From Desulfurobacteriaceae bacterium (GTDB lineage: Bacteria > Aquificota > Aquificia > Desulfurobacteriales > Desulfurobacteriaceae), in NCBI GenBank assembly GCA_026987115.1, contig JALSNF010000036.1:31430-95429 (forward strand): DNA of 64,000 bases, in the 5' to 3' direction. Within the stretch, counting starts at the first letter, position 1; each line of letters opens with the position of its first letter. Position numbers and translations under genes: made by a program. Below the pieces are notes generated by a model. The model was given only the letters and a program-made list of their open reading frames with translations, made no database searches and was not told where the DNA came from. Positions 1 to 9,630 of this stretch are shown here, in pieces.

Positions 1-375
1 TCCTTTGGATTTAAGTACGGAGTTCCTCAAAGTGCAGACAACGTTTTTGACGTAAGGTTCCTTCCAAACCCCCACTTTGTCCCAGAGCTCAAGAGTAAAA
101 CAGGGATGGACAAGGAAGTTATTGACTACATAATGAAGTTTAAAGAGTCAAAGGAAACTTTAGAAAAGATATTTGACCTAATTAAACTTACTCTTCCCTT
201 CTACGAAAAGGAGGGAAAGTCTTACATTACCTACGCAGTAGGCTGCACCGGAGGACAACACCGCTCAGTTGCATTTGTAGAGCTCCTTGCAGAGAAAACA
301 GCAAAGGAGTTCCCGGAATATCAGATATTCGTTGAACACAGGGAGCAGAAAGAGAGACGGAAATTATCAGGCTAA
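1..375 (+). CDS. rapZ: RapZ/YvcJ family protein, C-terminal part (5' end outside window)
   Basis: The reading frame is open from base 1, so the ATG at 106 in the ORF track is internal and the gene begins upstream of the window. The visible 124 codons are the C-terminal domain of the RapZ/YvcJ family. Diagnostic stretches are [10 protein letters not shown] near the start and [12 protein letters not shown], the conserved anion-binding loop. The N-terminal P-loop kinase-like domain is not in the window. In enterobacteria RapZ is an RNase E adaptor controlling glucosamine-6-phosphate synthase mRNA; in other phyla it is a nucleotide-binding regulator of unclear target. The last 9 bases overlap the convergent DUF996 gene. 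Confidence 0.9.
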   Translation, partial: SFGFKYGVPQSADNVFDVRFLPNPHFVPELKSKTGMDKEVIDYIMKFKESKETLEKIFDLIKLTLPFYEKEGKSYITYAVGCTGGQHRSVAFVELLAEKTAKEFPEYQIFVEHREQKERRKLSG

Positions 376-885
376 CTTCTGCTCCTTTTCTTCCGTTGTA
401 AAGAAGGCTACTGCAAGGACAATCCAACCTATCCAAGCAACGAGGGCACCGATAAGAATTATCGTAAGTACAGTTCCCCAAAAGAGGAGCTTTCCTCCCC
501 AGCTAAAAAGGTCATTACCGGTTAAGGAAGCCATTTCAACGAAAACCTTCTTCATAAAGCTGGAACCTACGATTGAAAGAACGTAAGAAACAAAAAAGGC
601 CAGGATTAAGAGAATACCGCTAACACTGCTACCGTTGTGCATAGCGCTTATTAAACTCCCTATTCCAAAAAGTAATGCAATAAGAGTGCCTACTATGTAA
701 ACTACTATACCCCTTACAAAATCTTTAAAGAGGACATCTGCTTTTAAGTATTCAGAGGCTTTCTTTACAGATGTGAGGATAAGAATAAAACCGACAAGGG
801 CAAAGACAAAGCCGATATAAGGAATAAAGCTTAAGGCTATAAAGATACTTCCAAGCCCCCCAAGTACTTTTACGCTACTATCCAC
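367..885 (-). CDS. DUF996-like integral membrane protein
   Basis: This 172-residue protein has four to five hydrophobic segments (about residues 7-40, 58-82, 90-110 and 132-162), a start reading [18 protein letters not shown], and a short charged C-terminus. The LGGLGS...IPYIG opening followed by a VGFILIL helix resembles the DUF996 family of small membrane proteins, whose function is unknown. It is the last gene of the minus-strand run that starts at leuD and lies 33 bases after cimA, so it may be co-transcribed. It converges on rapZ with a 9-base overlap. Confidence 0.6.
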   Translation of the reverse strand: MDSSVKVLGGLGSIFIALSFIPYIGFVFALVGFILILTSVKKASEYLKADVLFKDFVRGIVVYIVGTLIALLFGIGSLISAMHNGSSVSGILLILAFFVSYVLSIVGSSFMKKVFVEMASLTGNDLFSWGGKLLFWGTVLTIILIGALVAWIGWIVLAVAFFTTEEKEQKLA

Positions 886-918
886 CCTCTACCTCCTATC
901 CTAATATCTTTATATCTT

Positions 919-2514
919 CTATTCTTTATCTTCTAAACTCAATTTATACTTAAAAGCGTCTGCAAGTGCAAGCCAAGAGGCCTCAATTACGTTTGGGGAA
1001 ACTCCTACAGTCCCCCACTTCCTCCTACCGTCTGTTGATTCTATTAAAACTCTGGGAGAAGCTTGAGTGCCTGCAGTTTCGTTTAATATCCTAACTTTGT
1101 AGTCTGTAAGCTTCACCTCTTTAATTGAGGGGTAGAACTTCTCTAAAGCTTTCCTTAAAGCCTTATCTAAAGCCTCAACAGGGCCCCTTCCCTCTGCAGC
1201 GGTGTGCTCAAACCTCTCTTTAAAACCCTTTTTCCTCGCTATCTCTTCGGGTATTTCAACCTTAATAGTAGCCTCTGCGTAGGCTTCCTCGTCCTCAGAG
1301 CGTTTCTCGGTTAAAACCCTAAAACCTTTTAGCTCAAAGTATTTCTTTCCTTTACCTAAAGCTTCCCTTAAAAGGAGTTCAAAAGAAGCTTCAGCTCCCT
1401 CAAACTGGTAGCCTTGAGCTTCCAACTCTTTTATCCTCTTTAGAATTTCCCTTACCTCGGGAGCTCCCTTATCTAACTCTATTCCAAATTCTTTAGCTTT
1501 ACTAACTATGTTACTCCTTCCTGAAAGCTCAGAGACGACAATCTTCCTCTTGTTTCCAACAACTTCAGGTTTAACGTGCTCGTAAAGTTCTGAAGACTTC
1601 TCTACGGCAGAGACGTGAACTCCGGCCTTGTGGGCAAAGGCGTTCTCCCCAACGTAAGGAAGATTTAAAGGATGGGGACGGTTTGAAAGCTCAGAAACGA
1701 GCCTTGATACCTTATAGAGCTTCTTTAAGTTCTCTTTCGGTATAGATTCCACTTTCATTTTTAAAACCAAGTTGGGAATTATTGAACAAAGGTTTGCATT
1801 ACCGGTCCTCTCTCCAAGTCCGTTAATGGTCCCCTGAACCTGAACGGCTCCTTTCTTAACGGCAATTAAGGAGTTAACAACGGCCATGTCAGAGTCGTTG
1901 TGGGCGTGAATTCCTATAGGAGCTCCAACCTCCTTTAAAACGGCGTCTAAAATCTCTTCTACCTCGTACCAGAGGGTGCCTCCGTTAGTATCACACAAAA
2001 CCAAACAGTCTGCTCCGGCTTCTTGAGCTACCTTTAGAGTCTTTAAAGCGTACTCCGGGTTTGACTTATAACCGTCAAAAAAGTGCTCCGCGTCAAAAAA
2101 GACCTGGTCAAAATACTTTTTTAAGTAGGAAATAGTAGTGCCTATAAGCTCTAAGTTCTCATCTAAGCTTACGCCTAAGCCTTTAACGGCGTGAGCATCC
2201 CAAGACTTACCGAAAATAGTAACGGCAGGAACTTCGGTTTTCACAAGCTGTTGAATGTTAGGGTCCTCTTCTACTTTTACACCTTTCCTCTTCGTTGAAG
2301 AGAAAGCAACTATTTTTGAGTTCTTTAGAGAAAGCCCCTTTACAGCCTCAAAATAGGCAAGGTCTTTAGGGTTTGAGCCTGGCCAACCACCCTCTATGTA
2401 GTGAATGCCTAAATCGTCAAGGGCTAAAGTTATCCTTAGCTTATCCTCAAGGGAGAAAGAGACTCCCTTAGTCTGGGCTCCGTCCCTTAAGGTAGTATCG
2501 TAAATGTAAACCAT
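919..2514 (-). CDS. cimA: (R)-citramalate synthase
   Basis: Condenses pyruvate and acetyl-CoA to (R)-citramalate, the first step of the threonine-independent route to isoleucine. The 531-residue protein has the HMGL-like TIM barrel with the TTLRDGAQ motif at residues 7-14, the metal-binding HAHND motif near residue 205 and the [10 protein letters not shown] loop near 235. A C-terminal LeuA-type dimerisation/regulatory domain follows (about residues 400-525, with NETAGTQA). The length and the [10 protein letters not shown] segment fit the CimA/LeuA2 branch rather than classical 2-isopropylmalate synthase. The leuB and leuD genes in the same run supply later steps of this pathway. The ATG has an upstream AGAGGTAGG site. 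Feedback by isoleucine is likely for the family but cannot be read from sequence. Confidence 0.9.
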   Translation of the reverse strand: MVYIYDTTLRDGAQTKGVSFSLEDKLRITLALDDLGIHYIEGGWPGSNPKDLAYFEAVKGLSLKNSKIVAFSSTKRKGVKVEEDPNIQQLVKTEVPAVTIFGKSWDAHAVKGLGVSLDENLELIGTTISYLKKYFDQVFFDAEHFFDGYKSNPEYALKTLKVAQEAGADCLVLCDTNGGTLWYEVEEILDAVLKEVGAPIGIHAHNDSDMAVVNSLIAVKKGAVQVQGTINGLGERTGNANLCSIIPNLVLKMKVESIPKENLKKLYKVSRLVSELSNRPHPLNLPYVGENAFAHKAGVHVSAVEKSSELYEHVKPEVVGNKRKIVVSELSGRSNIVSKAKEFGIELDKGAPEVREILKRIKELEAQGYQFEGAEASFELLLREALGKGKKYFELKGFRVLTEKRSEDEEAYAEATIKVEIPEEIARKKGFKERFEHTAAEGRGPVEALDKALRKALEKFYPSIKEVKLTDYKVRILNETAGTQASPRVLIESTDGRRKWGTVGVSPNVIEASWLALADAFKYKLSLEDKE

Positions 2515-2532
2515 AGACCTACCTCTAAAAGG

Positions 2533-3777
2533 TTATACCTCAGAATTTATGGAGCTCCCCCTCTCTTTGTCCAAGTTAAAGGCTTCGTGAAGAACCCTAA
2601 CTGCAAGCTCTGTAAACTTTTCATCTACTATACAGGAAATCTTTATCTCTGAAGTTGAAATCATAATTATGTTTATCCCGTACTTTGCTAAAGTCTCAAA
2701 AACCCTACCTGCAACTCCAGCGTGGCTCCTCATCCCCAAACCAACAACGGAAACTTTTGCTATCTTATCGTCCCTTATTACCTCCTTGGCTCCAATCTCT
2801 TTGGCTATACTCTTAGTAATCTTCTCAGCTTTTGGAGCATCGTTTTTATCAACGGTAAAGGATATATCGGTAAAGCCGTCAACAGAAACGTTCTGGACAA
2901 TCATATCAACGGGGATGTTAGCTTCTGCCAAGGCGTCAAAGAGCTTTGCAGCAATTCCCGGCTTATCTGGAACTTTTACAACGGTTATCCTGGCCTCGTT
3001 CTTGTTGTGAGCAATACCCCTTACAACAACTCGCTCCATAGTCTCGTCTTCCTCCTTTATGAGGGTTCCTTCATCATGAGTAAAGGTACTCCTAACCCTT
3101 AACGGAACTCTGTACTTCATGGCAAACTCAACTGAACGAATTTGAAGGACTTTAGCTCCCAAAGAGGCAAGCTCAAGCATCTCTTCGTAAGAGAGAACGG
3201 GAATCCTCTTTGCCTCGGGAACTATCCTCGGGTCTGCCGTATAGACCCCGTCAACGTCAGTATAGATGTCGCACCTGTCGGCCTTTAAAGCAGCAGCAAG
3301 GGCTACGGCTGAAGTATCGGAACCTCCCCTACCTAAGGTCGTTATCTCCCCTTCCTCAGTTATACCTTGAAAGCCGGTTATTATTACTATCTTACCTTCC
3401 TTTAAGTGTCTTAAGATTCTGTTAACGTCTATCTCTAAAATCCTTGCCTTTGTAAAGGCCTTATCCGTTTTTATGCCCGCCTGCCATCCGGAAAGGGCTA
3501 CGGCTGGATGGCCTAGGTGGTTTAAGGTTATTGAAAGAAGCCCTGCAGATACCTGCTCTCCGGTAGAGACAACAAAGTCCATGTCCCTTTCGTTTGGCTC
3601 AGAGGTTATAGACTTTACAAGGTTTATTAGTCTGTCAGTCTCTCCAGCCATCGCCGATACAACAACAACAACCTCGTTTCCCCTCTCCTTTTCCTCTAAA
3701 ACCCTCTTTGCAACGTGCCTTATCCTCTCTATTGAACCCATAGAGGTACCGCCGAACTTCTGGACAATTAAAGCCAT
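2533..3777 (-). CDS. lysC: aspartate kinase
   Basis: Phosphorylates aspartate at the entry to lysine, threonine and methionine synthesis. The 414-residue protein has the amino-acid kinase fold with KFGGTSMGS at residues 7-15, VVVSAM near 40 and the GRGGSDTSA loop near 150. Two C-terminal ACT domains (about residues 265-335 and 340-405) normally bind lysine and/or threonine. The size matches monofunctional aspartokinases. The partner enzyme gene asd is upstream in the same minus-strand run. It sits 18 bases upstream of cimA, so the two are probably on one transcript. No riboswitch-like leader is visible in the 43-base gap before it. Confidence 0.95.
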   Translation of the reverse strand: MALIVQKFGGTSMGSIERIRHVAKRVLEEKERGNEVVVVVSAMAGETDRLINLVKSITSEPNERDMDFVVSTGEQVSAGLLSITLNHLGHPAVALSGWQAGIKTDKAFTKARILEIDVNRILRHLKEGKIVIITGFQGITEEGEITTLGRGGSDTSAVALAAALKADRCDIYTDVDGVYTADPRIVPEAKRIPVLSYEEMLELASLGAKVLQIRSVEFAMKYRVPLRVRSTFTHDEGTLIKEEDETMERVVVRGIAHNKNEARITVVKVPDKPGIAAKLFDALAEANIPVDMIVQNVSVDGFTDISFTVDKNDAPKAEKITKSIAKEIGAKEVIRDDKIAKVSVVGLGMRSHAGVAGRVFETLAKYGINIIMISTSEIKISCIVDEKFTELAVRVLHEAFNLDKERGSSINSEV

Positions 3778-3820
3778 TTAGTTTCCTCCAAAAGGGAGAG
3801 TTTGAGGGTTGAATTATAGG

Positions 3821-4837
3821 CTATTTTAAAACCTCAAGGGGATTTATGTTATAGGTTTTTCCGTTATAGACTTTCGTTATGTTAAAGTACAAGCCGCTCC
3901 TACCCCAAATACCGCTAACTCCGGCAGTGCCTATAACTTGTCCCCTTTTAACGACTTGATTTTCTTTAACAAATATTTTGTCTAAGTTGGCATATATGGT
4001 CTGGTAGCCCTGGGGATGTTGAATTATTATTAAGTTTCCGTAAGCCTTAAGCATATTAGGCTTTTTACCGGCAAACTTTACAATTCCAGTCTCGGCAGCT
4101 TTAACGGGAGCTCCAACTCTACTAAGTATAAATATCCCCGGATAGCCGTCCTGTCTTATGGTTGGGTCAACCCTTCCGTCTAAGGGGAACCTGAAAGATA
4201 TAGGCCTGTTAAGTTTTAAAACGTCCTTGTAGCCTACGAGTATCTTTAACCTCTGGCCTACCCTTAAAAGGTAAGGTCTCCTTAAGTGGTTTTCTCTGAT
4301 TATTACTCTCGGAGAGACCCTAAACTTTTTAGCTATTTTTAAAACAGAGTCTCCCCTTTTAACTCTATAATACTTGTATATTGGAACTTTCGTTAAACCA
4401 TTAGGGACAAAGAGAGGGGAATTTTCGGTTTTTGAAAAACGGGAAGGAGTTTTAAAACTTGAAATCAGCTTTGGAACTAAAAGCTTTTGGCCTACATAAA
4501 TGGTATTTCTCCTTAGGTGATTTAACCTTCTAAGCTCCCTTACGGTAGTCTTAAACCTCTTGGCTATTTTGGAAAGGCTGTCTCCCCTTTTTACCCTGTA
4601 GGTTGTGAGAGCTCTAGTGAAAGAGCGTTTAGATTTTGTTGGGATTAAAAGTCTCTGACCGACGAATATCCTACTTGAGGAAAGTCTGTTGACCCTCTTT
4701 ATCTCTTTTACCGTAGTTTTAAACTTTCTAGCTATTTTTACTAAACTATCCCCTCTTTTTACTTTATAGTAAAAGTTGGCAAAGGAATTACTTCCAAAGA
4801 GAAGCAAAAGGCTAATAAAGAATATAAAAGTCCTCAT
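3821..4837 (-). CDS. LysM x3 and degenerate LytM/M23 domain protein (NlpD/EnvC-like)
   Basis: A secreted 338-residue protein. The signal peptide is about residues 1-20. Three LysM repeats follow (about 23-66, 79-122 and 155-199, each opening with Y-x-VKRGDS), then a LytM/M23 fold (about 215-338). LysM binds peptidoglycan. The M23 zinc ligands appear lost: the usual H-x-G-x-D position reads GYPGIFI, the YAHL position reads YANL, and the LHFE position reads LYFN. It is therefore more likely an NlpD/EnvC-type activator of cell-wall amidases than an active endopeptidase. The ATG has a GGGGAGAG site and overlaps the end of acyP by 26 bases. Confidence 0.85.
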   Translation of the reverse strand: MRTFIFFISLLLLFGSNSFANFYYKVKRGDSLVKIARKFKTTVKEIKRVNRLSSSRIFVGQRLLIPTKSKRSFTRALTTYRVKRGDSLSKIAKRFKTTVRELRRLNHLRRNTIYVGQKLLVPKLISSFKTPSRFSKTENSPLFVPNGLTKVPIYKYYRVKRGDSVLKIAKKFRVSPRVIIRENHLRRPYLLRVGQRLKILVGYKDVLKLNRPISFRFPLDGRVDPTIRQDGYPGIFILSRVGAPVKAAETGIVKFAGKKPNMLKAYGNLIIIQHPQGYQTIYANLDKIFVKENQVVKRGQVIGTAGVSGIWGRSGLYFNITKVYNGKTYNINPLEVLK

Positions 4838-5090
4838 ACTCTCCCCTTGGTTCCAAAAAGTGATAATCTACCTTTTCCACTTTGGCAAAGAAAGGTCCTT
4901 TTTGAAGCTCCTTTAAAAGGCTTAAAAGTTTCTCTTCTTCTCCTTCAGCGTAAAACTCCACCCTTCCATCAGGAAGGTTTTTAACGTAGCCTTTAAGGTC
5001 CAACTCTTTAGCTTTTCTCCTGGTAAAAGCCCTATAGCCTACTCCCTGAACTATTCCAGAAACAAACCCGTGAACAGCCTTTTTAGCCAT
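4812..5090 (-). CDS. acyP: acylphosphatase
   Basis: A small cytoplasmic enzyme hydrolysing carboxyl-phosphate anhydrides such as acetyl phosphate. The family signature is clear: GIVQGVGYRAFTRRKA carries the phosphate-binding arginine and GYVKNLPDGRVE carries the catalytic asparagine. I chose the ATG at 5090 (MAKKAVHG, 92 residues) because GAGAG lies just upstream. The longer track ORF starts with TTG at 5105 and has no better ribosome site. Even so it overlaps the patatin gene by 8 bases and the following LysM gene by 26 bases, so translation is probably coupled. Confidence 0.9.
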   Translation of the reverse strand: MAKKAVHGFVSGIVQGVGYRAFTRRKAKELDLKGYVKNLPDGRVEFYAEGEEEKLLSLLKELQKGPFFAKVEKVDYHFLEPRGEYEDFYILY

Positions 5091-5829
5091 ATCCACTCTC
5101 TTCAAGCTCTCTTAAAGTGTTATTAAAACCGAAATTAACAGTTTTCTCTATCTCTTTAAAAGAGAGGAAGCCTTCCCTAAACTTATGGTTTACAATAATA
5201 TCACAGTAAGGCAACCTCCTTTCTTGAGTTTCAACCAAGGAAGCACAAACGGTGCGTAAAGTAATCTCCCTTATTGAATCTAAGGAACTACCTTTATAAC
5301 TAAACAGAACTCTTGAACACACGTTAAGCTCTACCCCAAAAGCCTTTCCCATCTCTGCAGGAAGAGAGTTCCTGACTCCCCCGTCTATGTAAAACTCCCC
5401 ACCAACTTTCCAAGGGGAGAAAAGGGGAGGTATAGAGCAGGAAGCAGTTATAAGCTCTGCAGCAGGTCCGCTCCTTTTAAACTCACACTTTAAAGTCCGA
5501 AGGTTTACAACTGTAAGGCCAAAAGGGATTTTAAACTCTTCTATATCTTTATCCCCTAAAAGCTCCTTTAAGGCCCTGTAGAGCCCGTCAAGTTTAAAGA
5601 GAGCTCCCCTCAAGGAGGGGGAAGCCAACTTATACCAGCTATATTTTTTAGCTATTTCAAGTAGCTCATCTGGGGAGTAGCCTGCACAGTAAAGCCCACC
5701 TATAAGGGCTCCCGCACTTGCTCCGCAGACGAAAGAGGGAGGCAACCCTTTATACTCTAAAGCCTTAAGGAAACCAATATGGACAACTCCCTTAACAAAA
5801 CCCCCCGAGAGGGTCGCAGATACCTTCAT
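5083..5829 (-). CDS. patatin-like phospholipase (RssA type)
   Basis: A 248-residue patatin-fold esterase or phospholipase. The oxyanion loop is LSGGFVKG at residues 7-14, the nucleophile elbow is GASAG near residue 37, and the catalytic Asp is in YIDGGVRNSLP near 148, giving the Ser-Asp dyad. The length and compact single domain resemble the bacterial RssA/YlbK group, whose substrate is uncertain. There is no signal peptide, so it is probably cytoplasmic. The start codon shares one base with the stop of the preceding hydrolase (TAATG), which indicates coupled translation. Confidence 0.88.
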   Translation of the reverse strand: MKVSATLSGGFVKGVVHIGFLKALEYKGLPPSFVCGASAGALIGGLYCAGYSPDELLEIAKKYSWYKLASPSLRGALFKLDGLYRALKELLGDKDIEEFKIPFGLTVVNLRTLKCEFKRSGPAAELITASCSIPPLFSPWKVGGEFYIDGGVRNSLPAEMGKAFGVELNVCSRVLFSYKGSSLDSIREITLRTVCASLVETQERRLPYCDIIVNHKFREGFLSFKEIEKTVNFGFNNTLRELEESGYG

Positions 5830-6521
5830 TAGAACTCTAACTCGTCTCCAGGCTGGAGAATTTCCACCTTTACGCCCCGTGCCTGTGCAAGTCTCTTAAA
5901 GTCCTCAGGCTCCGCATCAATAATAGGCCAGGTTTTAAAGTGCATAGGTATTGCAATTTCAGGCTTTATCATCTCTGCGGCAATTGCAGCATCCCTAACG
6001 TCCATAGTAAAGTTGCCACCTATGGGTAGTAAAGCAACATAAACATCTTCGTACTTTCCAAGGAGCTCCATGTCGGCAATTAAGCCAGTATCTCCTGCGT
6101 GGTAAACGCTCTTTCCTTCAACCTCTATTAAAACTCCACAGGGATTACCAAGGGTAATTACCCTGTCTTCCTCTATTACCGAAGAGCCGTGAGCTGCGGG
6201 AACGAGTTTTACCCTTCCAAAGGGGAACTTATAGGAGCCTCCAATGTGCATAGCGTGGATGTTGTTAACTCCTTTTAAGTTGCAGTACTGACAGACCTCA
6301 AAAATGGAGACAATAGTTGCACCTGTTCTCTTTGCTATATCTATCGCATCTCCCAAGTGGTCTCCGTGAGCGTGGGTAACGAAAATGTAGTTAAGCTCAT
6401 TAAAGTCTTCAGGTTTAGCTATCTTCCAAGGATTACCGGTTAGAAATGGGTCTATAAGTGCCTTTATCCCTTCTCCTTCAAGGTAATATGTTGAATGACC
6501 TAAGTACCAAAGCTTTGCCAT
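5829..6521 (-). CDS. UPF0173-type metal-dependent hydrolase (metallo-beta-lactamase fold)
   Basis: A 230-residue protein with the metallo-beta-lactamase metal site HAHGDHLGD near residue 50, further ligands in AAHGSS (near 109) and YHAGDTG (near 140), and a late PMHFKTWP motif. This arrangement is that of the UPF0173/YtkL hydrolases related to UlaG. The substrate is not known. It follows the roadblock gene by 10 bases and is translationally coupled to the patatin gene. I infer a housekeeping hydrolase; nothing in the neighbourhood fixes the reaction. Confidence 0.85.
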   Translation of the reverse strand: MAKLWYLGHSTYYLEGEGIKALIDPFLTGNPWKIAKPEDFNELNYIFVTHAHGDHLGDAIDIAKRTGATIVSIFEVCQYCNLKGVNNIHAMHIGGSYKFPFGRVKLVPAAHGSSVIEEDRVITLGNPCGVLIEVEGKSVYHAGDTGLIADMELLGKYEDVYVALLPIGGNFTMDVRDAAIAAEMIKPEIAIPMHFKTWPIIDAEPEDFKRLAQARGVKVEILQPGDELEF

Positions 6522-6531
6522 CTCTCCTCTC

Positions 6532-6885
6532 CTAAAGCTGTTTTATTAACTTGGGAATGAGAGACTTAACCTTAAATCTAACCCTACCGTAAAGGGGACT
6601 GTTTTTAGCAACGACTATTAAGTAGGTATCGTTTACCAGCTTATAGACGAAAAACTGGTAATTACGGGAAAAGAGTAGCATTTCTTTAAGCTCATCCTCC
6701 TCAACTGTCTCCTCAATGAACTCACAAAGGGCGTTTACAGGGTTAACGAGCTGAGTTGCAACCTCTTCTATGTCAATAGACAGGTCTTTCTCGTACTTAT
6801 AGACTATTATCCCCTCCTCATCTACGACAACCGCAGATTCCACCTCAGGGTTTTTCTCTACAAGCTCTTTTAAAAGCTCTTCCAT
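6532..6885 (-). CDS. roadblock/LC7 domain protein
   Basis: A 117-residue single-domain protein that I assign to the roadblock/LC7 (MglB-like) fold. It has the typical opening helix, then VVVDEEGIIV, a central helix, the strand pair YLIVVAKNSPLYG, and a C-terminal helix. Such proteins dimerise and commonly act as GTPase-activating or scaffold partners of small Ras-like GTPases. No GTPase gene is adjacent. The only MglA-like GTPase in the window is at 42,387 and has its own MglB-like partner. It lies between asd and a metallo-beta-lactamase-fold hydrolase with gaps of 8 and 10 bases. Confidence 0.7.
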   Translation of the reverse strand: MEELLKELVEKNPEVESAVVVDEEGIIVYKYEKDLSIDIEEVATQLVNPVNALCEFIEETVEEDELKEMLLFSRNYQFFVYKLVNDTYLIVVAKNSPLYGRVRFKVKSLIPKLIKQL

Positions 6886-6893
6886 TCCCCCTC

Positions 6894-7910
6894 CTATATT
6901 AGACCCTTTTCCACAAGGAGCTCAGCTATCTGAACAGCGTTTAAGGCAGCCCCTTTCCTAAGGTTGTCCCCAACTATCCACAGGTTAAGTCCGTTTTCTA
7001 TTGTATCATCTTCCCTTATCCTTCCAACAAGAACTTCATCCTTACCTGCCACATCAACGGGAGTAGGGTAAATTAGGTTTTTAAAGTCGTCAACAACTTT
7101 TACCCCCGGAGCTCCCTTTAAAACCTCCCTTGCCTCTTGAGCACTTATAGGTCTTTCAAACTCAATGTTAACTGCCTCACTATGACCTACAAAGACGGGA
7201 ACCCTAACGCAGGTTGGAGAAACCTTTATTGAGTCATCGTGCATTATCTTCTTAGTCTCGTTTACCATCTTAAGCTCTTCTCTGGTATAACCGCTCTCAA
7301 AGAACTTATCTATGTGGGGAACACAGTTAAAAGCTATCTGTTTAGGTATTTTCCTTGGTGGTGGAACCTCTCTACCTTCAAGAACCGCCCTTGTTTGCTC
7401 TCTTAACTCCTCAATAGCTTCAGCACCTGCACCGGAAACAGCTTGGTAAGTTGATACAACCACCCTCTTTATCTTAGCAACGTCGTGAAGGGGCTTTAAG
7501 ACAACGACCATTTGGATTGTTGAGCAGTTAGGATTGGCTATTATCCCCTTGTGCCACTCAACGTCCTCAGGGTTAACCTCTGGAACTACTAGAGGAACCT
7601 CCTTTTCCATCCTAAAGGCAGAGCTGTTGTCTATTACAACTGCCCCTCTCTTAACGGCTTCAGGGGCAAACTCTTTACTCCTGTCTCCTCCGGCAGAGAA
7701 TAGAGCTATGTCAACTCCTTCAAAACTTTCAGGGCGGAGCTCCTGAACAACGACCTCCTCACCTTTAAACTGCAACCTCTTACCTGCAGAACGCCTTGAA
7801 GCAAGAGCAACCAACTTCTTAACGGGGAAGTTCCTTTGCTCAAGAGTTTTTATCATCTCTCTTCCAACAGCTCCGGTAGCTCCTACAACAGCAACCACAT
7901 ACTCTTTCAT
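6894..7910 (-). CDS. asd: aspartate-semialdehyde dehydrogenase
   Basis: Reduces aspartyl phosphate to aspartate semialdehyde with NADPH, the step after LysC. The 338-residue protein has the nucleotide-binding start GATGAVGREM at residues 10-19, the catalytic cysteine in NPNCST near residue 128, and the conserved GHSEAVNIEFE segment in the C-terminal domain. The length fits the bacterial Asd family. It lies 10 bases after leuB on the same strand, and lysC is four kilobases further on in the same run. One transcript could therefore supply both aspartate-family and branched-chain synthesis. Confidence 0.95.
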   Translation of the reverse strand: MKEYVVAVVGATGAVGREMIKTLEQRNFPVKKLVALASRRSAGKRLQFKGEEVVVQELRPESFEGVDIALFSAGGDRSKEFAPEAVKRGAVVIDNSSAFRMEKEVPLVVPEVNPEDVEWHKGIIANPNCSTIQMVVVLKPLHDVAKIKRVVVSTYQAVSGAGAEAIEELREQTRAVLEGREVPPPRKIPKQIAFNCVPHIDKFFESGYTREELKMVNETKKIMHDDSIKVSPTCVRVPVFVGHSEAVNIEFERPISAQEAREVLKGAPGVKVVDDFKNLIYPTPVDVAGKDEVLVGRIREDDTIENGLNLWIVGDNLRKGAALNAVQIAELLVEKGLI

Positions 7911-7920
7911 AACTTACCCC

Positions 7921-9000
7921 TTAAAGACTTTTAACCTCTTCTGCTATTAAATCTCCCATCTCCTCGGTGGATACCAACTTACATCCTTCAGAGTAGATGT
8001 CCCTAGTCCTGTAGCCCTTTGAGAGAACCTTTCTAACTGCAGTATCTATAGCTTCCTCAACTTCAGGCATGTTAAAGGAATAGGTAAACATCATTCCAAC
8101 AGAGTTAATCGTAGCTATGGGGTTTGCAATGTTCTGACCTGCAATGTCAGGAGCAGAGCCGTGGATAGGCTCGTAAAGACCTATCTTACCTCCAATTGAG
8201 GCAGAAGGAAGCATACCCAGAGAGCCAGTTAACATTGCACAAGCGTCAGAGAGTATATCCCCAAACATATTTGTAGTAACTATAACGTCAAACTGTTTAG
8301 GCCACCTTATAATCTGCATTGCAGCGTTATCAACGTACATGTGGTTAAGCTCAACGTCCTCATATTCTTTATGCACCCTCTCAACAACTTCCCTCCACAA
8401 AACGGTAGCCTCAAGGACATTTGCCTTATCTACGCTTGTTAACTTCTTCCTCCTCTTCCTGGCAACCTCAAAGGCCACTTTAGCTATCCTTTCAACTTCG
8501 TGTTCATAATACCTTAAAGTGTTAATCCCGACCCTCTCTTCTCCGTCAACGAAAATACCTTTGGGAATTCCAAAGTAAATCCCGCTGGTTAACTCCCTGA
8601 CAACCATAATGTCAACGCCTTTAACGACCTCAGCCTTTAAGGTAGAGGCATCTACAAGCTCATCATAAAGCTTTGCAGGCCTTAAGTTTGCAAAGGCATT
8701 AAGGAGTTTCCTCATACCAAGGAGAGCTCTCTCAGGCCTAACTTCAAAGGGGAGGTTATCCCACTTAGGCCCCCCAACGGCCCCGAGTAAAACGGCGTCA
8801 GAAGATAGGATTACCTCTTTTGTCTCCTCAGGGAAGGGAACTCCCGTTTCGTCTATAGCTGCTCCACCTATTAAGGCGTAAGCGTAGTCAACTTTAAAGC
8901 CGAACTTTTCAGAAACGGCATCCATAACCTTAACAGCCTGCTTAACTATCTCAGGACCTATCCCGTCTCCAGGCAAAACGGCTACCTTAAACTCTTTCAC
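7921..9000 (-). CDS. leuB: 3-isopropylmalate dehydrogenase
   Basis: Oxidatively decarboxylates 3-isopropylmalate in leucine synthesis, and citramalate-derived 3-methylmalate in the citramalate route to isoleucine. The 359-residue protein begins [14 protein letters not shown]. It carries [10 protein letters not shown] near residue 137, the metal/substrate segment [11 protein letters not shown] near 245, and the NAD-binding [13 protein letters not shown] loop near 280. The start is GTG at 9000 with GGAGGG placed five bases upstream. It follows leuD by 10 bases. With cimA in the same run, the enzyme probably serves both pathways. Confidence 0.95.
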   Translation of the reverse strand: MKEFKVAVLPGDGIGPEIVKQAVKVMDAVSEKFGFKVDYAYALIGGAAIDETGVPFPEETKEVILSSDAVLLGAVGGPKWDNLPFEVRPERALLGMRKLLNAFANLRPAKLYDELVDASTLKAEVVKGVDIMVVRELTSGIYFGIPKGIFVDGEERVGINTLRYYEHEVERIAKVAFEVARKRRKKLTSVDKANVLEATVLWREVVERVHKEYEDVELNHMYVDNAAMQIIRWPKQFDVIVTTNMFGDILSDACAMLTGSLGMLPSASIGGKIGLYEPIHGSAPDIAGQNIANPIATINSVGMMFTYSFNMPEVEEAIDTAVRKVLSKGYRTRDIYSEGCKLVSTEEMGDLIAEEVKSL

Positions 9001-9010
9001 AGCATCCCTC

Positions 9011-9514
9011 CTACTTTAACCCCAATTTCTGCTTTGCATACTCCATAAGACCGCCAGCATCAATAATCTTCCTTATATCACTGGGTATGGGAGTTGCTTT
9101 ATACTCTGTTCCCTTAGTAAGGTTTTTAATCACCCCAGTCTCCGGATTAACTTCCACTATGTCGCCCTCTTCTATCCCTTCCACAGCTTCGGGAGATTCA
9201 AAGATAGGAAGACCTATGTTTATGGCGTTTCTATAGAAAATCCTCGCAAACGACTTTGCAATAACGGCAGAAACGCCAGCAGCCTTAATTGCTATAGGAG
9301 CGTGCTCCCTTGAAGAGCCACAGCCAAAGTTCTTACCAGCAACTATAACATCTCCAGGCTTTACTTTTTCAGGGAACTTTGGGTCGGCATCTTCCATAAC
9401 GTGCTTTGCAAGCTCTTTAGGGTCGGAAGTGTTTAAATACCTGGCAGGAATTATCTCATCAGTGTTTATGTCGTCTCCAAACTTAAAAGCTCTTCCCTTT
9501 AAAACTCCTTCCAT
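9011..9514 (-). CDS. leuD: 3-isopropylmalate dehydratase small subunit
   Basis: The swivelling small subunit of isopropylmalate isomerase, which needs the Fe-S large subunit LeuC (not in this window). Signature segments are [15 protein letters not shown] near the N-terminus and [13 protein letters not shown] in the middle. I place the start at the ATG at 9514 ([10 protein letters not shown], 167 residues). GGAGG precedes it at good spacing, and the track's 20 extra N-terminal residues do not fit the family. It is the first protein gene after the four-tRNA cluster and heads the leuD-leuB-asd run. Confidence 0.95.
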   Translation of the reverse strand: MEGVLKGRAFKFGDDINTDEIIPARYLNTSDPKELAKHVMEDADPKFPEKVKPGDVIVAGKNFGCGSSREHAPIAIKAAGVSAVIAKSFARIFYRNAINIGLPIFESPEAVEGIEEGDIVEVNPETGVIKNLTKGTEYKATPIPSDIRKIIDAGGLMEYAKQKLGLK

Positions 9515-9630
9515 ACTATCCTCCAAGTCTTTTCTTTGGGGAAATTCTAACAAAAAGGCCGGAAGTTCCAACACTAAGGGATTTAGTGAACTTGATAAAA
9601 GGGAAGAGGGTGAAGTGAAGGGATAGGTAA

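Noticed and set aside
2669-3102. Plus-strand ORFs opposite lysC
   Set aside because: They are shadow frames of a complete, well-conserved lysC on the other strand.
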